In this document: in pieces, positions 1 to 10,401 of the stretch
Numbering within the stretch: the stretch's first letter is position 1
Layout of the letters: each line of letters starts with the position of its first letter
Assembly: GCF_014696135.1 (NCBI RefSeq)
Contig: NZ_JACJPP010000013.1
Span: 186,001-250,000, forward strand
DNA length: 64,000 nucleotides
Direction: 5' to 3'
DNA from: Nodosilinea sp. FACHB-141
Lineage (GTDB): Bacteria; Cyanobacteriota; Cyanobacteriia; Phormidesmidales; Phormidesmidaceae
The notes under the pieces: model-generated
Databases searched by the model: none
Told to the model about the DNA's origin: nothing
What the model saw: the letters and a program-made list of their open reading frames with translations, nothing else
Program-made: the position numbers and the translations under genes

Positions 1-1
1 C

Positions 2-832
2 GAGTTTAAGCGATCGCTGCCTGCCCTGCCCCAGGCCATAGCTGTAGTGTCGTCGCCCCAAGCAGCGGCCTGGGGCGACATTCAGCGATCGCTGCGCCAC
101 CACCACCCCGGCCTACACATTCTCTTTTCGCCCGCCACGGTGCAGGGCGACACCGCCCCTGCCTCCATCGTGGCCGCCATGGAGCGAGTCGCCGCCGATG
201 GTCGCGCCGAGGTGCTGATTTTGGCTCGCGGCGGCGGGGCCAGCGAAGATCTGGAGTGTTTCGACGACGAGCGGGTGGTGCGGGCGATCGCCAACTGCCC
301 AATTCCAGTAGTGACGGGCATCGGCCATCAGCGCGACGAATCGCTGGCCGATCTGGCCGCCGATCTATGTGCCCATACACCGACTGCTGCTGCGATCGCC
401 GCTGTCCCCGCCTTGGCCGATCTGATCGACGCTCACCGACAGCGCGTAGCCCTGCTCAAAACCCTTACCGCCGATCACCTGCTCGATGCCCAAACCGATG
501 TGCACCGCCTCGGCCAGCGATTACTGCGCACCCGCCTCGACCAGCGGGTGCAGCAGCAGATCGTTCACCTCAAGCAGCTCAAGCGCCGCCTAGTGCAAGG
601 GGTACAGGTGGAAATGCGGCAGGCGAGCGATCGCACCGCCGCCCTGCGGAGCCACCTCATGACCCTTGACCCTGACACCGTCGTTAGGCGAGGCTATGCT
701 CTGGTGCGCGACGAAGCCAACCAGCTCGTTACCCAAGCCCAATCCACCACCCCCGGCCAAACCCTCCAAGTTCAGCTCGCCCAAGGCCACCTCACCGTCC
801 AAGTCACCCAGGTCCATCCCACCACCCCCTAA
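2..832 (+). CDS. xseA: Exonuclease VII large subunit, 5' end outside window
   Basis: Catalytic subunit of exonuclease VII, which degrades single-stranded DNA in the cytoplasm together with XseB. The reading frame is open from the window edge. The first visible residues (IAVVSSPQAAAWGDIQ) match the start of the exonuclease VII catalytic domain, so the N-terminal OB-fold domain lies upstream of the window. Downstream are a GGGASEDLECFDDERVVRAI stretch and GIGHQRDESLADLAAD, both characteristic of the family, then a long helical region. The C-terminus around DPDTVVRRGYALVRDE is the usual family end. The small subunit xseB follows 51 bp downstream in the same orientation, which supports a two-gene operon. 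About 276 residues are visible. Confidence 0.95.
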   Translation, partial: EFKRSLPALPQAIAVVSSPQAAAWGDIQRSLRHHHPGLHILFSPATVQGDTAPASIVAAMERVAADGRAEVLILARGGGASEDLECFDDERVVRAIANCPIPVVTGIGHQRDESLADLAADLCAHTPTAAAIAAVPALADLIDAHRQRVALLKTLTADHLLDAQTDVHRLGQRLLRTRLDQRVQQQIVHLKQLKRRLVQGVQVEMRQASDRTAALRSHLMTLDPDTVVRRGYALVRDEANQLVTQAQSTTPGQTLQVQLAQGHLTVQVTQVHPTTP

Positions 833-883
833 TTCCCTTACCTCCCATCTCCATCCACCCCCTACCCATCCATCCCTTCCCCC

Positions 884-1096
884 ATGCCTAAGAAAGCCGC
901 TGATACCTGGAGCTACGAAACCACCGTTGCCACCGTCGAAGGCATCATCGCCGACCTCGAATCGGGCAGCCTGCCCCTGGCGGCGGTGCTGAGTCAGTTT
1001 GAGCAGGCCGTACAAGCCCTCCAGCAGTGCGAAACCTATCTGAACGAAAAACAGCAGCAAGTGGATCTGCTAATTGAGACCCTAGCCGACCACTGA
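884..1096 (+). CDS. xseB: Exonuclease VII small subunit
   Basis: A 70-residue protein of the length expected for XseB, the small helical subunit that binds the XseA stalk and is needed for activity. The pattern SYETTVATVEGIIADLESGS, then LPLAAVLSQFEQAVQALQQC, matches the family's helical hairpin (F/Y-E-x-A-x-x-x-L-E-x-I-V). It lies directly after xseA, so co-transcription and complex formation follow from both context and family knowledge. The stop is followed by about 50 bp before the next possible start. Confidence 0.95.
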   Translation: MPKKAADTWSYETTVATVEGIIADLESGSLPLAAVLSQFEQAVQALQQCETYLNEKQQQVDLLIETLADH

Positions 1097-1227
1097 TCCC
1101 AACCCCAGGGCTCGGCCAGGCATGCTTTAGACTCACTCCCTAGAGAATGACTAAGTTTCTAGGGCAGCCTCCGGTCATTCCTAAAATTAAGGCTCATCCT
1201 AGAGAAGACCAACTCTCCTCTAGCCCC

Positions 1228-3972
1228 ATGAACCCAGAGCACCAGCGCCTCAAAGCGACCCACACATCGCAAACGCCGTGGAAAAAATGGGGGCCATACC
1301 TGAGCGATCGCCAGTGGGGCACTGTGCGCGAAGACTACAGCGCTACGGGTGCAGCGTGGAATTATTTCTCTCACCAGCAGTCGCACTCGCGGGCCTACCG
1401 TTGGGGCGAGGACGGCTTGGGCGGCATTTGTGATGATCAGCAGTTGCTCTGCTTTGCCCTGGCCCTGTGGAATGGGAACGATCCTGTGCTCAAAGAGCGC
1501 TTGTTTGGGTTGACCGGCGACCAGGGCAACCACGGCGAAGACGTGAAGGAATACTACTTTTACCTCGACAGCACTCCCACCCACAGCTATCTAAAGTTTC
1601 TCTACAAATATCCCCAGGCCGAGTACCCCTACGCTGACTTGGTAGCCGAAAACCAGCGGCGCGGTTACGACCAGCCCGAGTACGAGCTGCTGGATACGGG
1701 TGTTTTCAACGAGAATCGCTACTTTGACATATTCGTGGAATACGCCAAGGCCGACCCCGAAGACATTCTGATTGCCATCGAAGTGGTCAATCGCGGCCCT
1801 GAGCCAGCCACAATCCAAGTGCTGCCAACCCTGTGGTTCCGCAACATTTGGGCCTGGGGTGAGGACGTAGAGAAGCCGAGGTTATGTAAGGGCAAACGGC
1901 CTGCCCCTACGAAGGATGTTGTGATTGAAGCATCTCACCCTACGTTGGGGAACTACTGGCTCCACTGCGAGGGGAATCTGACTGATGATGAAAACTCACC
2001 CCTCTATTTCACCGAAAACGAGACTAACTACGCGGCGGTATTTGGGGACAAAAATTCCTCCCCCTACGTCAAAGACGGCATTCACAATGCGTTAATTCAC
2101 GGACAAGCTGATGCGGTAAATCCTGATTTAGTGGGCACAAAAGTCTCGCCCCACTATCGCCTTTCCTTGGAGCCAGGAGCGCAGCGGACAGTGCGCCTGC
2201 GGCTGACTTGTCAGCCCACCATAGAACATCCCTTTGGTGCTGACTTTGAAACGCTGCTTCAAACTCGGCGACAGGAGGCAGATGACTTTTACACTGCCCT
2301 TACCCCCTTTGAGCTGAGCGGCGAGCAGCGACAGATTCAGCGGCAAGCGATCGCAGGCCTCCTCTGGAGCAAGCAGGTCTACCGCTACTCGGTGGAACAA
2401 TGGCTCAGAGGCGACACCACCATGCCAGAGCCGCCGCAGGGCCGCAGCCGCAACCGCCAGTGGCAGCACATCGACACCGCCGAAATCATCTCCATGCCTG
2501 ACAAGTGGGAGTATCCGTGGTTTGCCGCCTGGGATTTGGCCTTTCACTGCATTCCTCTGGCCATGGTTGACCCCGAGTTTGCCAAACAGCAGCTCGATCT
2601 GCTGACGCGGGAGTGGTATATGCATCCCAACGGCCAGCTGCCCGCCTACGAGTGGGCCTTTGGCGATGTCAACCCGCCCGTTCACGCCTGGGCCACCTGG
2701 CGGGTGTACAAAATTGCTCAAAAGATGACCGGGCCAGATGTTGACCATCGCCCCTTTCTAGAGCGCGTCTTTCAAAAATTGCTGCTCAACTTCACCTGGT
2801 GGGTCAACCGCAAAGACGCCGAGGGCAAAAACGTGTTTGAAGGCGGCTTTTTGGGCCTCGACAACATTGGCGTGTTTGACCGCAGCGCCCCGCTGCCCAC
2901 GGGCGGTACCCTGGAGCAGTCTGACGGCACCAGCTGGATGGCAATGTACTGCCTCAACATGCTGGAGATGGCGCTAGAACTGGCTTTGGAGAACCCGGTC
3001 TACGAAGACATGGCCACCAAATTCTTCGAGCACTTTATCTACATCGCCGACGCCATGAACCACATCGGCGACGACCAAACCCGCCTGTGGAACGAGGAAG
3101 ACGGTTTTTTCTACGACGTGCTGCACCTGCCCGACGGCGATGGTCCCTCAGGGCCGGCCTGTGACCATCGCATTCAGATGAAAATTCGCTCTCTGGTCGG
3201 GCTAATTCCCCTCTGCGCAGTCATGACTCTGGAGCCCGAAACCTTGGAGAAACTGCCCGACTTCGCCGAACGGCTGGAGTGGTTCATTCGAAATCGCCCC
3301 AACCTGAAGCGCAATGTCGCCTGTATGGAAACGAAGGGGCAGGAGGCGCGGCGCATGCTGGCTCTGTGCTATGCCACTCTGGGTCAGGTCGAACCGCGCG
3401 ATCGCCTCCGCCGCCTGCTCGAAAAACTGCTGGATGAGTCCGAATTCCTCAGCCCCTACGGCATTCGCGCCCTGTCGAAATACCACGCCGAGCACCCCTA
3501 TCGATTCCACGCCGACGGGCAAGAATATCGAGTCGATTACGAACCCGCCGAGTCGAGCAGTGGCCTATTTGGCGGCAACTCCAACTGGCGGGGACCGATC
3601 TGGTTTCCGGTCAACTATTTGCTCATTGAGTCGCTGCAAAAGTTTCACCACTACCTGGGCGACGACTACAAAGTCGAATGCCCTACCGGTTCTGGGCAGT
3701 GGATGAACCTATGGGAAGTCGCCAGCGAGCTATCCCAGCGGCTAATCGCCATTTTTGAGCCTAGGTCAGGAGGCGATCGCCCCGTCAACGGCAGTAGCGG
3801 CCCTTTTCAGCATGATCCTCATTGGCGCGACTACGTGCTGTTTTACGAATACTTCCACGGCGACAATGGGGCCGGGCTAGGGGCCAGCCACCAAACCGGC
3901 TGGACGGGGCTAGTCGCCAAACTAATTCAGCAGCAGGCCGAATATATCCGCGATTGCCAAAGGGATACCTGA
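1228..3972 (+). CDS. GH63/MGH1-like glycoside hydrolase (putative glucosidase)
   Basis: A large cytoplasmic-looking protein with no signal peptide, about 914 residues. It matches by eye a conserved cyanobacterial/bacterial family of (alpha/alpha)6-barrel glycosidases related to GH63. Family landmarks include [20 protein letters not shown] at the N-terminus, the aromatic and acidic [38 protein letters not shown], and the late [14 protein letters not shown] segment. The natural substrate cannot be told from sequence. The frame is open from an ATG at 1147, but homologues normally begin at MNPEHQRL, so I place the start at the ATG at 1228. A palindromic repeat interrupts the coding sequence in frame (separate entry). 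Downstream hairpin GCCGCA/TGCGGC at 3998-4016 may end the transcript. Confidence 0.85.
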   Translation: MNPEHQRLKATHTSQTPWKKWGPYLSDRQWGTVREDYSATGAAWNYFSHQQSHSRAYRWGEDGLGGICDDQQLLCFALALWNGNDPVLKERLFGLTGDQGNHGEDVKEYYFYLDSTPTHSYLKFLYKYPQAEYPYADLVAENQRRGYDQPEYELLDTGVFNENRYFDIFVEYAKADPEDILIAIEVVNRGPEPATIQVLPTLWFRNIWAWGEDVEKPRLCKGKRPAPTKDVVIEASHPTLGNYWLHCEGNLTDDENSPLYFTENETNYAAVFGDKNSSPYVKDGIHNALIHGQADAVNPDLVGTKVSPHYRLSLEPGAQRTVRLRLTCQPTIEHPFGADFETLLQTRRQEADDFYTALTPFELSGEQRQIQRQAIAGLLWSKQVYRYSVEQWLRGDTTMPEPPQGRSRNRQWQHIDTAEIISMPDKWEYPWFAAWDLAFHCIPLAMVDPEFAKQQLDLLTREWYMHPNGQLPAYEWAFGDVNPPVHAWATWRVYKIAQKMTGPDVDHRPFLERVFQKLLLNFTWWVNRKDAEGKNVFEGGFLGLDNIGVFDRSAPLPTGGTLEQSDGTSWMAMYCLNMLEMALELALENPVYEDMATKFFEHFIYIADAMNHIGDDQTRLWNEEDGFFYDVLHLPDGDGPSGPACDHRIQMKIRSLVGLIPLCAVMTLEPETLEKLPDFAERLEWFIRNRPNLKRNVACMETKGQEARRMLALCYATLGQVEPRDRLRRLLEKLLDESEFLSPYGIRALSKYHAEHPYRFHADGQEYRVDYEPAESSSGLFGGNSNWRGPIWFPVNYLLIESLQKFHHYLGDDYKVECPTGSGQWMNLWEVASELSQRLIAIFEPRSGGDRPVNGSSGPFQHDPHWRDYVLFYEYFHGDNGAGLGASHQTGWTGLVAKLIQQQAEYIRDCQRDT
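1886..1910. repeat. Palindromic GTAGGGGC-type repeat inside a coding sequence
   Basis: A 25-bp near-palindrome with arms GTAAGGGCA and TGCCCCTAC (one mismatch) lies in frame within the GH63-like gene. It encodes roughly CKGKRPAPT between [12 protein letters not shown] and [11 protein letters not shown]. The arms match the intergenic palindrome at 33203-33230. Comparison with the expected family sequence suggests it is an insertion, tolerated because it adds no stop codon or frameshift. Confidence 0.6.
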
Positions 3973-4352
3973 TTCGAATCGGTTCCCGTACTGGAATGCC
4001 GCAGGCTTGATGCGGCGTGAATTGCCCTGGCTCAGAAGCCGCAGTTTGTCTCAATTGCCAGCCATAGGCACGGGAGACGTAGGTTGAGTAAGACGGCCGG
4101 CAACCAAAATTAGGCAGGTTTTGTTGGGTGCTGCTAGCGTGTCCCTTAACCTCAAAACGACCAGTTTTCACTGTTTTTATCAGTCAGCGCACCAGAGCCA
4201 CTGATCGAGATCACCAATTGCTGTCTGTAATTCTACGGAGCCTCTTTGAAGCACTCTTTAACACAGCAGCCTGCGCAACAAATGCCGTAAAAAAGCATTT
4301 GTTTCTAACAAAAAACTGCCGCTGGACTAGCCCCATATCTAGGAGACGACCA
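3973..4352. other. Intergenic, 380 bp, no gene seen
   Basis: Holds a hairpin (GCCGCA, 7-nt loop, TGCGGC, 3998-4016) that could end the upstream transcript, though without a T-run. A short perfect palindrome GATTCGAATC sits at 3971-3980. An ATG-led frame from 4128 reads into the next gene, but the sequence between 4128 and 4352 has no protein-like features, and a clear ribosome binding site sits later. I see no tRNA fold. Confidence 0.5.
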
Positions 4353-5828
4353 ATGCTTTACGGAGCCATTGCCGCAGAAATTACGGAAGCGCTAGCAGGA
4401 GTCATGCTTGATACTGCCAAAAAAGAAGTCACAGGTGCTTTAGCTAAGGAAGCCCAAAAAAGAATGCGCTTGCAAGATAAAACCTATGAAGAGTGGAAAG
4501 ATTTAATCTTTACGATCGCATTTACCGGCAATTTCCCTAAAGAAGATCGAGTCACCGTTTTGGCAAATCAGGTGAACGCCGCTCATCAACGTATTGACGC
4601 TCTAGAAAAGCAACTCAAGAGCTTAAGCATTTCCCTCGAAAAGAAGACCGACTATCTGCGCTCTGAGATATTTGCAAAAGCTGAGCAGAGTCTATACAGC
4701 TCGATCGCTCACGAAGATAACGTATTCAAACAAACACTGTCTAAGATTAAAAAGTCGTTCATAGCTTCAGGTAACAATCCAGAGCATGAGCAAGCAGAGG
4801 ATATGGCTAACCATTTTGCGGAGCATATTCTCAAGGAGGAAGCAAATTACCAAGAGAGCATTACTAGAATTTATACTACGCTAATGCCTTCCAAAGACTT
4901 TGACAATGCCAACTTATTTGACGCTTGGAAAAGCGCGGCTATTTTTCACTCAGAATCTTCGACTCTTGGGCAAACCGACAAACGTCTTGAAATCTATAAA
5001 GAAATGGAGCGTGAGTTTGCGTCTATTTTAATGTTGCAGCTGCGATACATGCAGGTGCTGCTAGATTCCTATCGCGTGCATCAGACCAGTCCGCTACCAG
5101 TCAAAACTAACGAGAGTCCTCAGCAGTTTCTCAACGATTTTTACGAAAACACTTTTGAGCCGGAGATCAGCGGCTTTGTCAAGACCGTTGAGCAGTGGTT
5201 GATCAATATTTTTCCCTACCCCCAAAGTCCTGCCACCCGAGTAGATATTCCAGAGGATATTCGCCAAATTTTAGTGCAACTCAATTATTTTGCTGAGAAA
5301 ACTCTCAAGCCTATCAAAGAGTACGTAACCTACCATCATCAATCGGGCGAAGTGATGACCATCGCCCAGCCCGAGGCCCTACAGGGTCGAATTTTCATTC
5401 CGGGCGATCGCTGGCGCAACTATCAAGACGGGTCAAAGCTAATGGTCAGACTGGTCGATAGCTCATCAGGCGGTCAGCAGTTCGATGCGATTGGGCTTCT
5501 AGAATTTCAGAGCATCAAGTTTCTATCTCGTGAGCAAAACGGTGCCCTACGCGGCCCGGGGCTTTTGGTCGGCGGCCGATGGAAACAATACCCCGAACTG
5601 CTAATGGCCAAGTTCGTACCCCACCGCACCCCGACCGATTTAGTCCCTGCTGGGCCAATCACCTTAGATATTCGCGATTTTGACACCAATCGAGTGCTCC
5701 AGCGGGTAACTGCCCTGTTCACCGCCGCTAAAGGCACCTCCCAACCGGTCATTTGCCGCAGCTTTACGACCTTTATGAGCACCGGGGTAGAGGTAGTGGA
5801 TTGGTCACGCTCCCCTGTAATGGTCTAG
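4353..5828 (+). CDS. Unrecognised helical/coiled-coil protein
   Basis: About 491 residues. I do not recognise the family. The start is set by AGGAGA at 4341-4346, six bases before the ATG at 4353; the frame is open further upstream but without a ribosome site. Residues 1-330 look almost entirely helical, with a heptad-like stretch near residues 65-110 (NQVNAAHQRIDALEKQLKSL). A weakly hydrophobic N-terminal segment (AAEITEALAGVMLD) is not a clear signal peptide. From about residue 330 the sequence becomes beta-rich and ordered (GRIFIPGDRWRNYQDGSKLM, then GGRWKQYPELLMAKFVP). It pairs with the next gene, 99 bp away, which has the same kind of ribosome site. A long helical domain followed by a beta domain occurs in pore-forming proteins, among others, but I assign no function. 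Confidence 0.75.
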   Translation: MLYGAIAAEITEALAGVMLDTAKKEVTGALAKEAQKRMRLQDKTYEEWKDLIFTIAFTGNFPKEDRVTVLANQVNAAHQRIDALEKQLKSLSISLEKKTDYLRSEIFAKAEQSLYSSIAHEDNVFKQTLSKIKKSFIASGNNPEHEQAEDMANHFAEHILKEEANYQESITRIYTTLMPSKDFDNANLFDAWKSAAIFHSESSTLGQTDKRLEIYKEMEREFASILMLQLRYMQVLLDSYRVHQTSPLPVKTNESPQQFLNDFYENTFEPEISGFVKTVEQWLINIFPYPQSPATRVDIPEDIRQILVQLNYFAEKTLKPIKEYVTYHHQSGEVMTIAQPEALQGRIFIPGDRWRNYQDGSKLMVRLVDSSSGGQQFDAIGLLEFQSIKFLSREQNGALRGPGLLVGGRWKQYPELLMAKFVPHRTPTDLVPAGPITLDIRDFDTNRVLQRVTALFTAAKGTSQPVICRSFTTFMSTGVEVVDWSRSPVMV

Positions 5829-5927
5829 GACGCGCCATCGCCATCATCGATCAGCGGCGGCCCCAAAGTTTGTGTTCCAACCTGCATTAATTCTGTCTAT
5901 TTCACTCCAATGATCAGGAGATTCATC

Positions 5928-6527
5928 ATGGCTCTGACGACTCTAAATATTGTGCCCCTGACCGACAACCGGAACGGACGCATTTTCTTAAACACAAATG
6001 AGGGAGATCCTCTGCAATCTTCTTACAGCAGCGGCAGCAGCGAGCAGTTCCAGTCCCTAGAGCGGCATCTCAGCCTGCAAGCAGGCAGCGATGAAAACCA
6101 CATTTCGGTCAGCCTCGAAACTTTTTCGTCCTATGAGGTTGAAGGTCATCCGCCGACAGTACTGCGATTTCGCAGCAAAGGCAATGTCGAGGTTCCCTAC
6201 GGGTCGTCTATTCAGGCCCAGGCGATCGTTGAAGAGTGGATTTCCATGGGATTTCAGGTGGTCAACCTGCCGGTGGGTAAAACCCTCGCCGTTCGCGTAA
6301 GCGGCATCATCGACTCACCCGGCAGCGGGGTAGAGGTTAGATTTAATGGCGGCAATCAGTCTTATTCCTTTGAGAGCGGTCTTTTTAGCAAAGACCTTAA
6401 CCTTTCCGAGGGGGAATACATTCTCACGGGCGCGTACAACCTGAATATGATCTTTCCAGACGCTGACCCGCTGTCGAGCTGTCCCATTACTCTGCAAGCC
6501 CAAGTAGAAATCTTGGGGGTTCGGTAG
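5928..6527 (+). CDS. Unrecognised beta-rich small protein
   Basis: About 199 residues, predicted to be largely beta-strand, with no Cys cluster, signal peptide or membrane helix visible. AGGAG at 5916-5920 is seven bases before the ATG at 5928, which I prefer to the in-frame ATG at 5910. Features include many alternating polar/hydrophobic strands (LAVRVSGIIDSPGSGVEVRF) and a final QAQVEILGVR strand, giving a jelly-roll or C2-like impression. It follows the helical protein gene by 99 bp with a similar ribosome site, so the two may be co-expressed and act together. No family is recognised. Confidence 0.7.
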   Translation: MALTTLNIVPLTDNRNGRIFLNTNEGDPLQSSYSSGSSEQFQSLERHLSLQAGSDENHISVSLETFSSYEVEGHPPTVLRFRSKGNVEVPYGSSIQAQAIVEEWISMGFQVVNLPVGKTLAVRVSGIIDSPGSGVEVRFNGGNQSYSFESGLFSKDLNLSEGEYILTGAYNLNMIFPDADPLSSCPITLQAQVEILGVR

Positions 6528-6608
6528 ACTCAAAACTACCGACTAGGGGCAGGGCCTAAATCTTGCTTCCTAGTTCTCACCCTTAACCACCCGACGAATG
6601 CTGAACCG

Positions 6609-6645
6609 CTCTGCCCGATCCCTCTTCTTGAGGGGTTGGGCAGAG
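6609..6645 (+). terminator. Hairpin, likely transcription terminator
   Basis: CTCTGCCC (6609-6616) pairs with GGGCAGAG (6638-6645). An inner CCCTC/GAGGG stem closes a small loop. It lies 82 bp after the beta-rich gene and before the end of the convergent receiver gene, so it could serve both. It lacks a clean T-run. Confidence 0.5.
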
Positions 6646-6801
6646 CCATAGGAGCGCCTTTCAAGTTCTTCCTAGGCTGTTTGCAGACTTTGTAGGTCAA
6701 GCCAGAGGCTTTGAGCCGAGAAATGACGGTTTTCTAGGAACAGATGACTAGACCGCCGTCGAACGGGTTGCGAAAACGCGGCAGATAAAGTACAAGTGTA
6801 C

Positions 6802-7203
6802 TTATTCAGCATCCCCCATGGTCGCCTTAATTTGATCCACAAATTCTTGATGGTCGATTACCGGCTTCGAGATATAGCCATCGGCACCACTCTGGCTCAA
6901 AAAATTCTCGCGATCGCCCTCCATGGCGTGGGCTGTCACCAAAATCACCGGCAAGTTAGCCGTAGCGGGGTCGGCCTTTAACAGCTGGGTAATCTTGATG
7001 CCATCCATGGGCTTGCCCTGATACATGCTGTGAGCCAGCGACACATCCATTAAAACCACGTCAACCTCACCACTGCGGGCAATGGTCATCACCTCTTCGA
7101 CATCTTCTGTGTGCTTAACCGCCAGGCCCCCACGCTTGGTCAATATCTTAGAAAATACTCGGGCATTTACCAGGTCGTCTTCAACGAGTAAGACGGTCTT
7201 CAT
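6802..7203 (-). CDS. Stand-alone CheY-like response regulator
   Basis: A 133-residue single receiver domain with no output domain. The acidic pocket is E8, D9, D10 (LLVEDD), the phosphoacceptor is D53 (VVLMDVSL), and the conserved lysine is in the late ISKPV motif. The conserved threonine follows LVTAH-type sequence (LPVILVTAHAM). It therefore has everything needed for phosphotransfer and probably relays signal by protein-protein contact. No partner kinase is adjacent. It is transcribed away from the GyrA/ParC gene, with a 350-bp divergent intergenic region that should hold promoters for both. Confidence 0.93.
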   Translation of the reverse strand: MKTVLLVEDDLVNARVFSKILTKRGGLAVKHTEDVEEVMTIARSGEVDVVLMDVSLAHSMYQGKPMDGIKITQLLKADPATANLPVILVTAHAMEGDRENFLSQSGADGYISKPVIDHQEFVDQIKATMGDAE

Positions 7204-7551
7204 TACGTGTGTCCATCCCTGTCATCAGCGAAATATAGTCTTTGAACGGAAATAATTGGGTTGATGCGCCAGCTCTATCTAGACAGCGACAGCCCTGGCG
7301 CTCCTGGGTAAGCTTTTCTAGGCAAGTGCCCCATGGCGGGTAGACTAAATTGCCTAAACGCTTGCCATACCCACAAGCTTGCCTATAAGTTACAGCATTG
7401 TTAACGCCGATTTATCAAGGCCGATTAAATTTAGACCGTGCGTTAGGCCTCGAAATGCCGATTTGGGCCTAGGCTATGGCTAAACTCAGCTACGGCTCGG
7501 TCTATCCCGCCTACCCCGTTCCCCTTTAGTCTCAATCCAGGACCCCCGCCC
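7204..7551. other. Divergent intergenic region, 348 bp
   Basis: Lies between the start of the receiver gene and the start of the topoisomerase gene, so it should carry both promoters. I see no confident sigma-70 box pair, no RNA gene and no coding frame. Confidence 0.4.
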
Positions 7552-10086
7552 ATGGCCGACCAACTCGACATTCTTGCCTCTGGGCAAATTGTGCCTACCT
7601 CGCTCCACACCGAGGTGCAGCGGTCGTACCTGGAATACGCCATGAGCGTGATTGTGGGCCGGGCGCTGCCCGACGTGCGCGATGGCCTCAAGCCGGTGCA
7701 CCGCCGCATTCTTTACGCTATGCACGAGCTGGGGTTGACCCCCGATCGCCCCTACCGCAAGTGCGCCCGCGTCGTCGGCGACGTGCTGGGCAAATATCAC
7801 CCCCACGGCGACCAGGCGGTGTACGAGGCTTTGGTGCGTATGGTGCAGACGTTCTCCAGCCGCTACCCATTGCTGGATGGCCACGGCAACTTTGGCTCAG
7901 TCGACAACGACCCCCCGGCGGCCATGCGCTATACCGAGACGCGCCTGTCGCCGATCAGCAACGAGGGCATGCTGACCGATATCAGCGAAGCCCTGGTCGA
8001 CTTTAGCGACAACTTTGACAGCTCCCAGCAGGAGCCGGTGGTGCTGCCCACCCAGCTGCCCAACCTGCTGCTGAACGGTTCTTCGGGCATTGCCGTGGGC
8101 ATGGCCACCAACATTCCGCCCCACAACATGGGCGAGGTGATCGACGGCCTGGTGGCGATGATCGATCGGCCCACCCTCTCCGACGACGAGCTGTTTCGCC
8201 TTATCCCTGGTCCCGACTTCCCGACCGGGGGCGAGATCATCGGCACCGAGGGCATTCTCGACGCCTACCGCACCGGGCGAGGCAGCATCCCGATTCGCGG
8301 CATTTGCCAGTTTGAAGAAGTGCATCCAGGTCGGGGGCGGCAGCGGCGCAACGCGATCATCGTTACCGAGCTGCCCTACCAGGTGAATAAGGCGGGGTGG
8401 ATTGAGAAAATTGCCCAGCTGGTGAACGCGGGGCGGCTGGAGGGAATTGCGGATATTCGCGATGAGAGCGATCGCGACGGCATGCGGGTCGTGATCGAAC
8501 TCAAGCGCGATACCCCCGCCCACCGGGTGCTGCAAGACCTCTACCGCACCACGCCGCTGCAAACCAACTTTGGCGTAATTATGCTGGCCCTCGACAACGG
8601 TCAGCCCCGCCAGATGCCCCTGCGCGACGTGATGCAGGCGTTTCTCGACTTTCGTGAAACCACCCTCACCCGCCACTACCAGCACCAGCTCGAAAAAACC
8701 GAAGCTAAGCTGCACATCACCGAGGGGCTGCTCACCGCGCTCAACAACCTTGATGCGATCATCGACATTTTGCGCAACGCCGCCGACGGCACCACCGCCA
8801 AGCAGATTTTCCAGCAGCAGTTTGACCTCAGCGAGCGCCAGTCGGATGCGATTTTGGCCATGCCCCTGCGCAAGCTCACCGGCATGGAGCGCCAGGGCCT
8901 AGAGAACGATTTTGCCGAACTCAGCCAGCGCCGCGACGATCTCACCCGGCTGCTGAGCGATCGCAAAGAGCTGCTCAAGGCGATGAAAAAAGAGCTGAAG
9001 GCGCTCAAAAAGAGATTTAATGACCCCCGCCGCACCCGCATTCAAACCGACGCTGAACGGGCAGAAGAATCGCAGCAGGTCGGAGACATCATTGCCGAAA
9101 CCGTCGAAGAAGCGACGGTCGTGGAGTTTACCCAAAAGGGCTATGTGCGGCGGTTTTCCCAAAAATCCTACCAGCGGCGGCAGGCCCGACTAGAGGTTGA
9201 TACCAGCGCCAAGCTCCACGAGGTAGACGACGACCCGGTGGTGCAGGTTGAAGCAGCCCTCACGACCCACGAGGTGCTAACCCTCACCCGCGATGGTCGG
9301 GCCTTCACCGTTGCCGTCGAGGCTGTCCCTGCCAACCCGCGTCAGGGCAAGGGAGCGCCCCTGGTGCAGCTGCTGCCGGGTTCGGTGCCATCTGCCGCCG
9401 ATGCGATCGTGGCTCGGTTGGTGCTTCGCGACGATTTGCTAGAGCACGACCTGATTCTCGTCACCCGCAAGGGCAAAATCAAGCGCGCCCCGCTCAAAGA
9501 ATTCACCAATCTCACCGGGCGCGGCCTCACCGCCATCAAAGTAAAAGACGGCGACGAGCTGGCCTACGTCACCCTGGCCGAGCCAGGCGACGACCTAGTC
9601 CTGGGAACGACCGGTGGCAGACTGTTGCGCTTCCCGATCGACGATGACAACCTACAAGTCATGGGCCGGGCAGCTCAGGGGCCCCAGGGTATTCGCATGG
9701 GCAAGCAGGAAACTCTGACCGGCTGTGTGGCCGTGCAGTCGAGCAAGGATTGCCTGCTGCTGGTGTCGGCGGCGGGTTATGCCAAGCGGTTGCCAGTAGA
9801 AGGTTTGCGGGTCGCCAAGCGCGGCGACATTGGCACTCAGTCGTTCCAATTTAGCCTCAAGACCGATAGCCTGATGGCGCTGCTGCCCGCAGTACCCAAG
9901 GAAGCCGTTACGGTGTTTACCAGCGCCGATCGCACCGCCGTCATCCCCATCGAATCGGTGCCTCGCCAGGGAAGGACTGGGGAGAGCGATCGCATCGTCA
10001 AACCCAGCAAAGGCGAAACCATTACCCAGGTCATTCGTGTAACTGTGCTTGATCCAGATGCTAACAACGGGGCGGTATCAGAATAA
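7552..10086 (+). CDS. Type II topoisomerase subunit A (GyrA/ParC family)
   Basis: An 844-residue DNA cleavage subunit that, with a GyrB/ParE partner encoded elsewhere, passes duplex DNA through a double-strand break. The catalytic tyrosine is Y127 (PPAAMRYTE). The winged-helix sequence [18 protein letters not shown] and the quinolone-region [17 protein letters not shown] are intact. The C-terminal half is a beta-pinwheel, but at the place of the GyrA box (normally QRRGG-R/K-G) it reads QRRQAR (residues 541-546). This suggests it is the second, ParC-like A subunit found in many cyanobacteria rather than classical gyrase A, and wrapping-type supercoiling may be weak. The ATG at 7552 gives the family-typical start. 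Confidence 0.93.
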   Translation: MADQLDILASGQIVPTSLHTEVQRSYLEYAMSVIVGRALPDVRDGLKPVHRRILYAMHELGLTPDRPYRKCARVVGDVLGKYHPHGDQAVYEALVRMVQTFSSRYPLLDGHGNFGSVDNDPPAAMRYTETRLSPISNEGMLTDISEALVDFSDNFDSSQQEPVVLPTQLPNLLLNGSSGIAVGMATNIPPHNMGEVIDGLVAMIDRPTLSDDELFRLIPGPDFPTGGEIIGTEGILDAYRTGRGSIPIRGICQFEEVHPGRGRQRRNAIIVTELPYQVNKAGWIEKIAQLVNAGRLEGIADIRDESDRDGMRVVIELKRDTPAHRVLQDLYRTTPLQTNFGVIMLALDNGQPRQMPLRDVMQAFLDFRETTLTRHYQHQLEKTEAKLHITEGLLTALNNLDAIIDILRNAADGTTAKQIFQQQFDLSERQSDAILAMPLRKLTGMERQGLENDFAELSQRRDDLTRLLSDRKELLKAMKKELKALKKRFNDPRRTRIQTDAERAEESQQVGDIIAETVEEATVVEFTQKGYVRRFSQKSYQRRQARLEVDTSAKLHEVDDDPVVQVEAALTTHEVLTLTRDGRAFTVAVEAVPANPRQGKGAPLVQLLPGSVPSAADAIVARLVLRDDLLEHDLILVTRKGKIKRAPLKEFTNLTGRGLTAIKVKDGDELAYVTLAEPGDDLVLGTTGGRLLRFPIDDDNLQVMGRAAQGPQGIRMGKQETLTGCVAVQSSKDCLLLVSAAGYAKRLPVEGLRVAKRGDIGTQSFQFSLKTDSLMALLPAVPKEAVTVFTSADRTAVIPIESVPRQGRTGESDRIVKPSKGETITQVIRVTVLDPDANNGAVSE

Positions 10087-10179
10087 AGCTAGGATAGTTT
10101 CGTAGAGTAAGCGTTGGTTCTAGGCAATACCTGGCTTGTGTTAAATGACGCTCTACTCAACTTCAACTGAGGGACGCCG

Positions 10180-10401
10180 ATGTCATTCATCACGTTCAAA
10201 GCACCGATCAAAGATGGGATGATAGAGATTCCTGCAGAATACAAACAAGCTCTAAGCGGTACTGACCAGGTCGAAGTGACGATTTCGACTCAATTCAACA
10301 CGGCGAAGACAGGCTTGATTGCAAAATTGCTTAAAAATCCTATCGTAGTCGATGATTTCGTGCCCCTCAGCCGCGAGGAAGTGCATGACCGCAACCGCTA
10401 A
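10180..10401 (+). CDS. Putative antitoxin of a PIN toxin pair
   Basis: A 73-residue protein starting MSFITFKAPIKDGMIEIP. The short beta-rich N-terminus resembles small DNA-binding antitoxins of the AbrB/SpoVT type or DUF2281-like proteins. The charged C-terminal tail (LSREEVHDRNR) is the usual toxin-wrapping element. It ends inside the start of the PIN gene (17-bp overlap), the classic arrangement for a translationally coupled antitoxin-toxin operon. Role as antitoxin and autorepressor is inferred from context and size, and the exact family is uncertain. Confidence 0.75.
   Translation: MSFITFKAPIKDGMIEIPAEYKQALSGTDQVEVTISTQFNTAKTGLIAKLLKNPIVVDDFVPLSREEVHDRNR

Noticed and set aside
3961-4020. 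GATTCGAATC near 3975 looked like a tRNA T-arm
   Set aside because: No acceptor or anticodon stem could be drawn around it; it is a short palindrome after the GH63-like gene.
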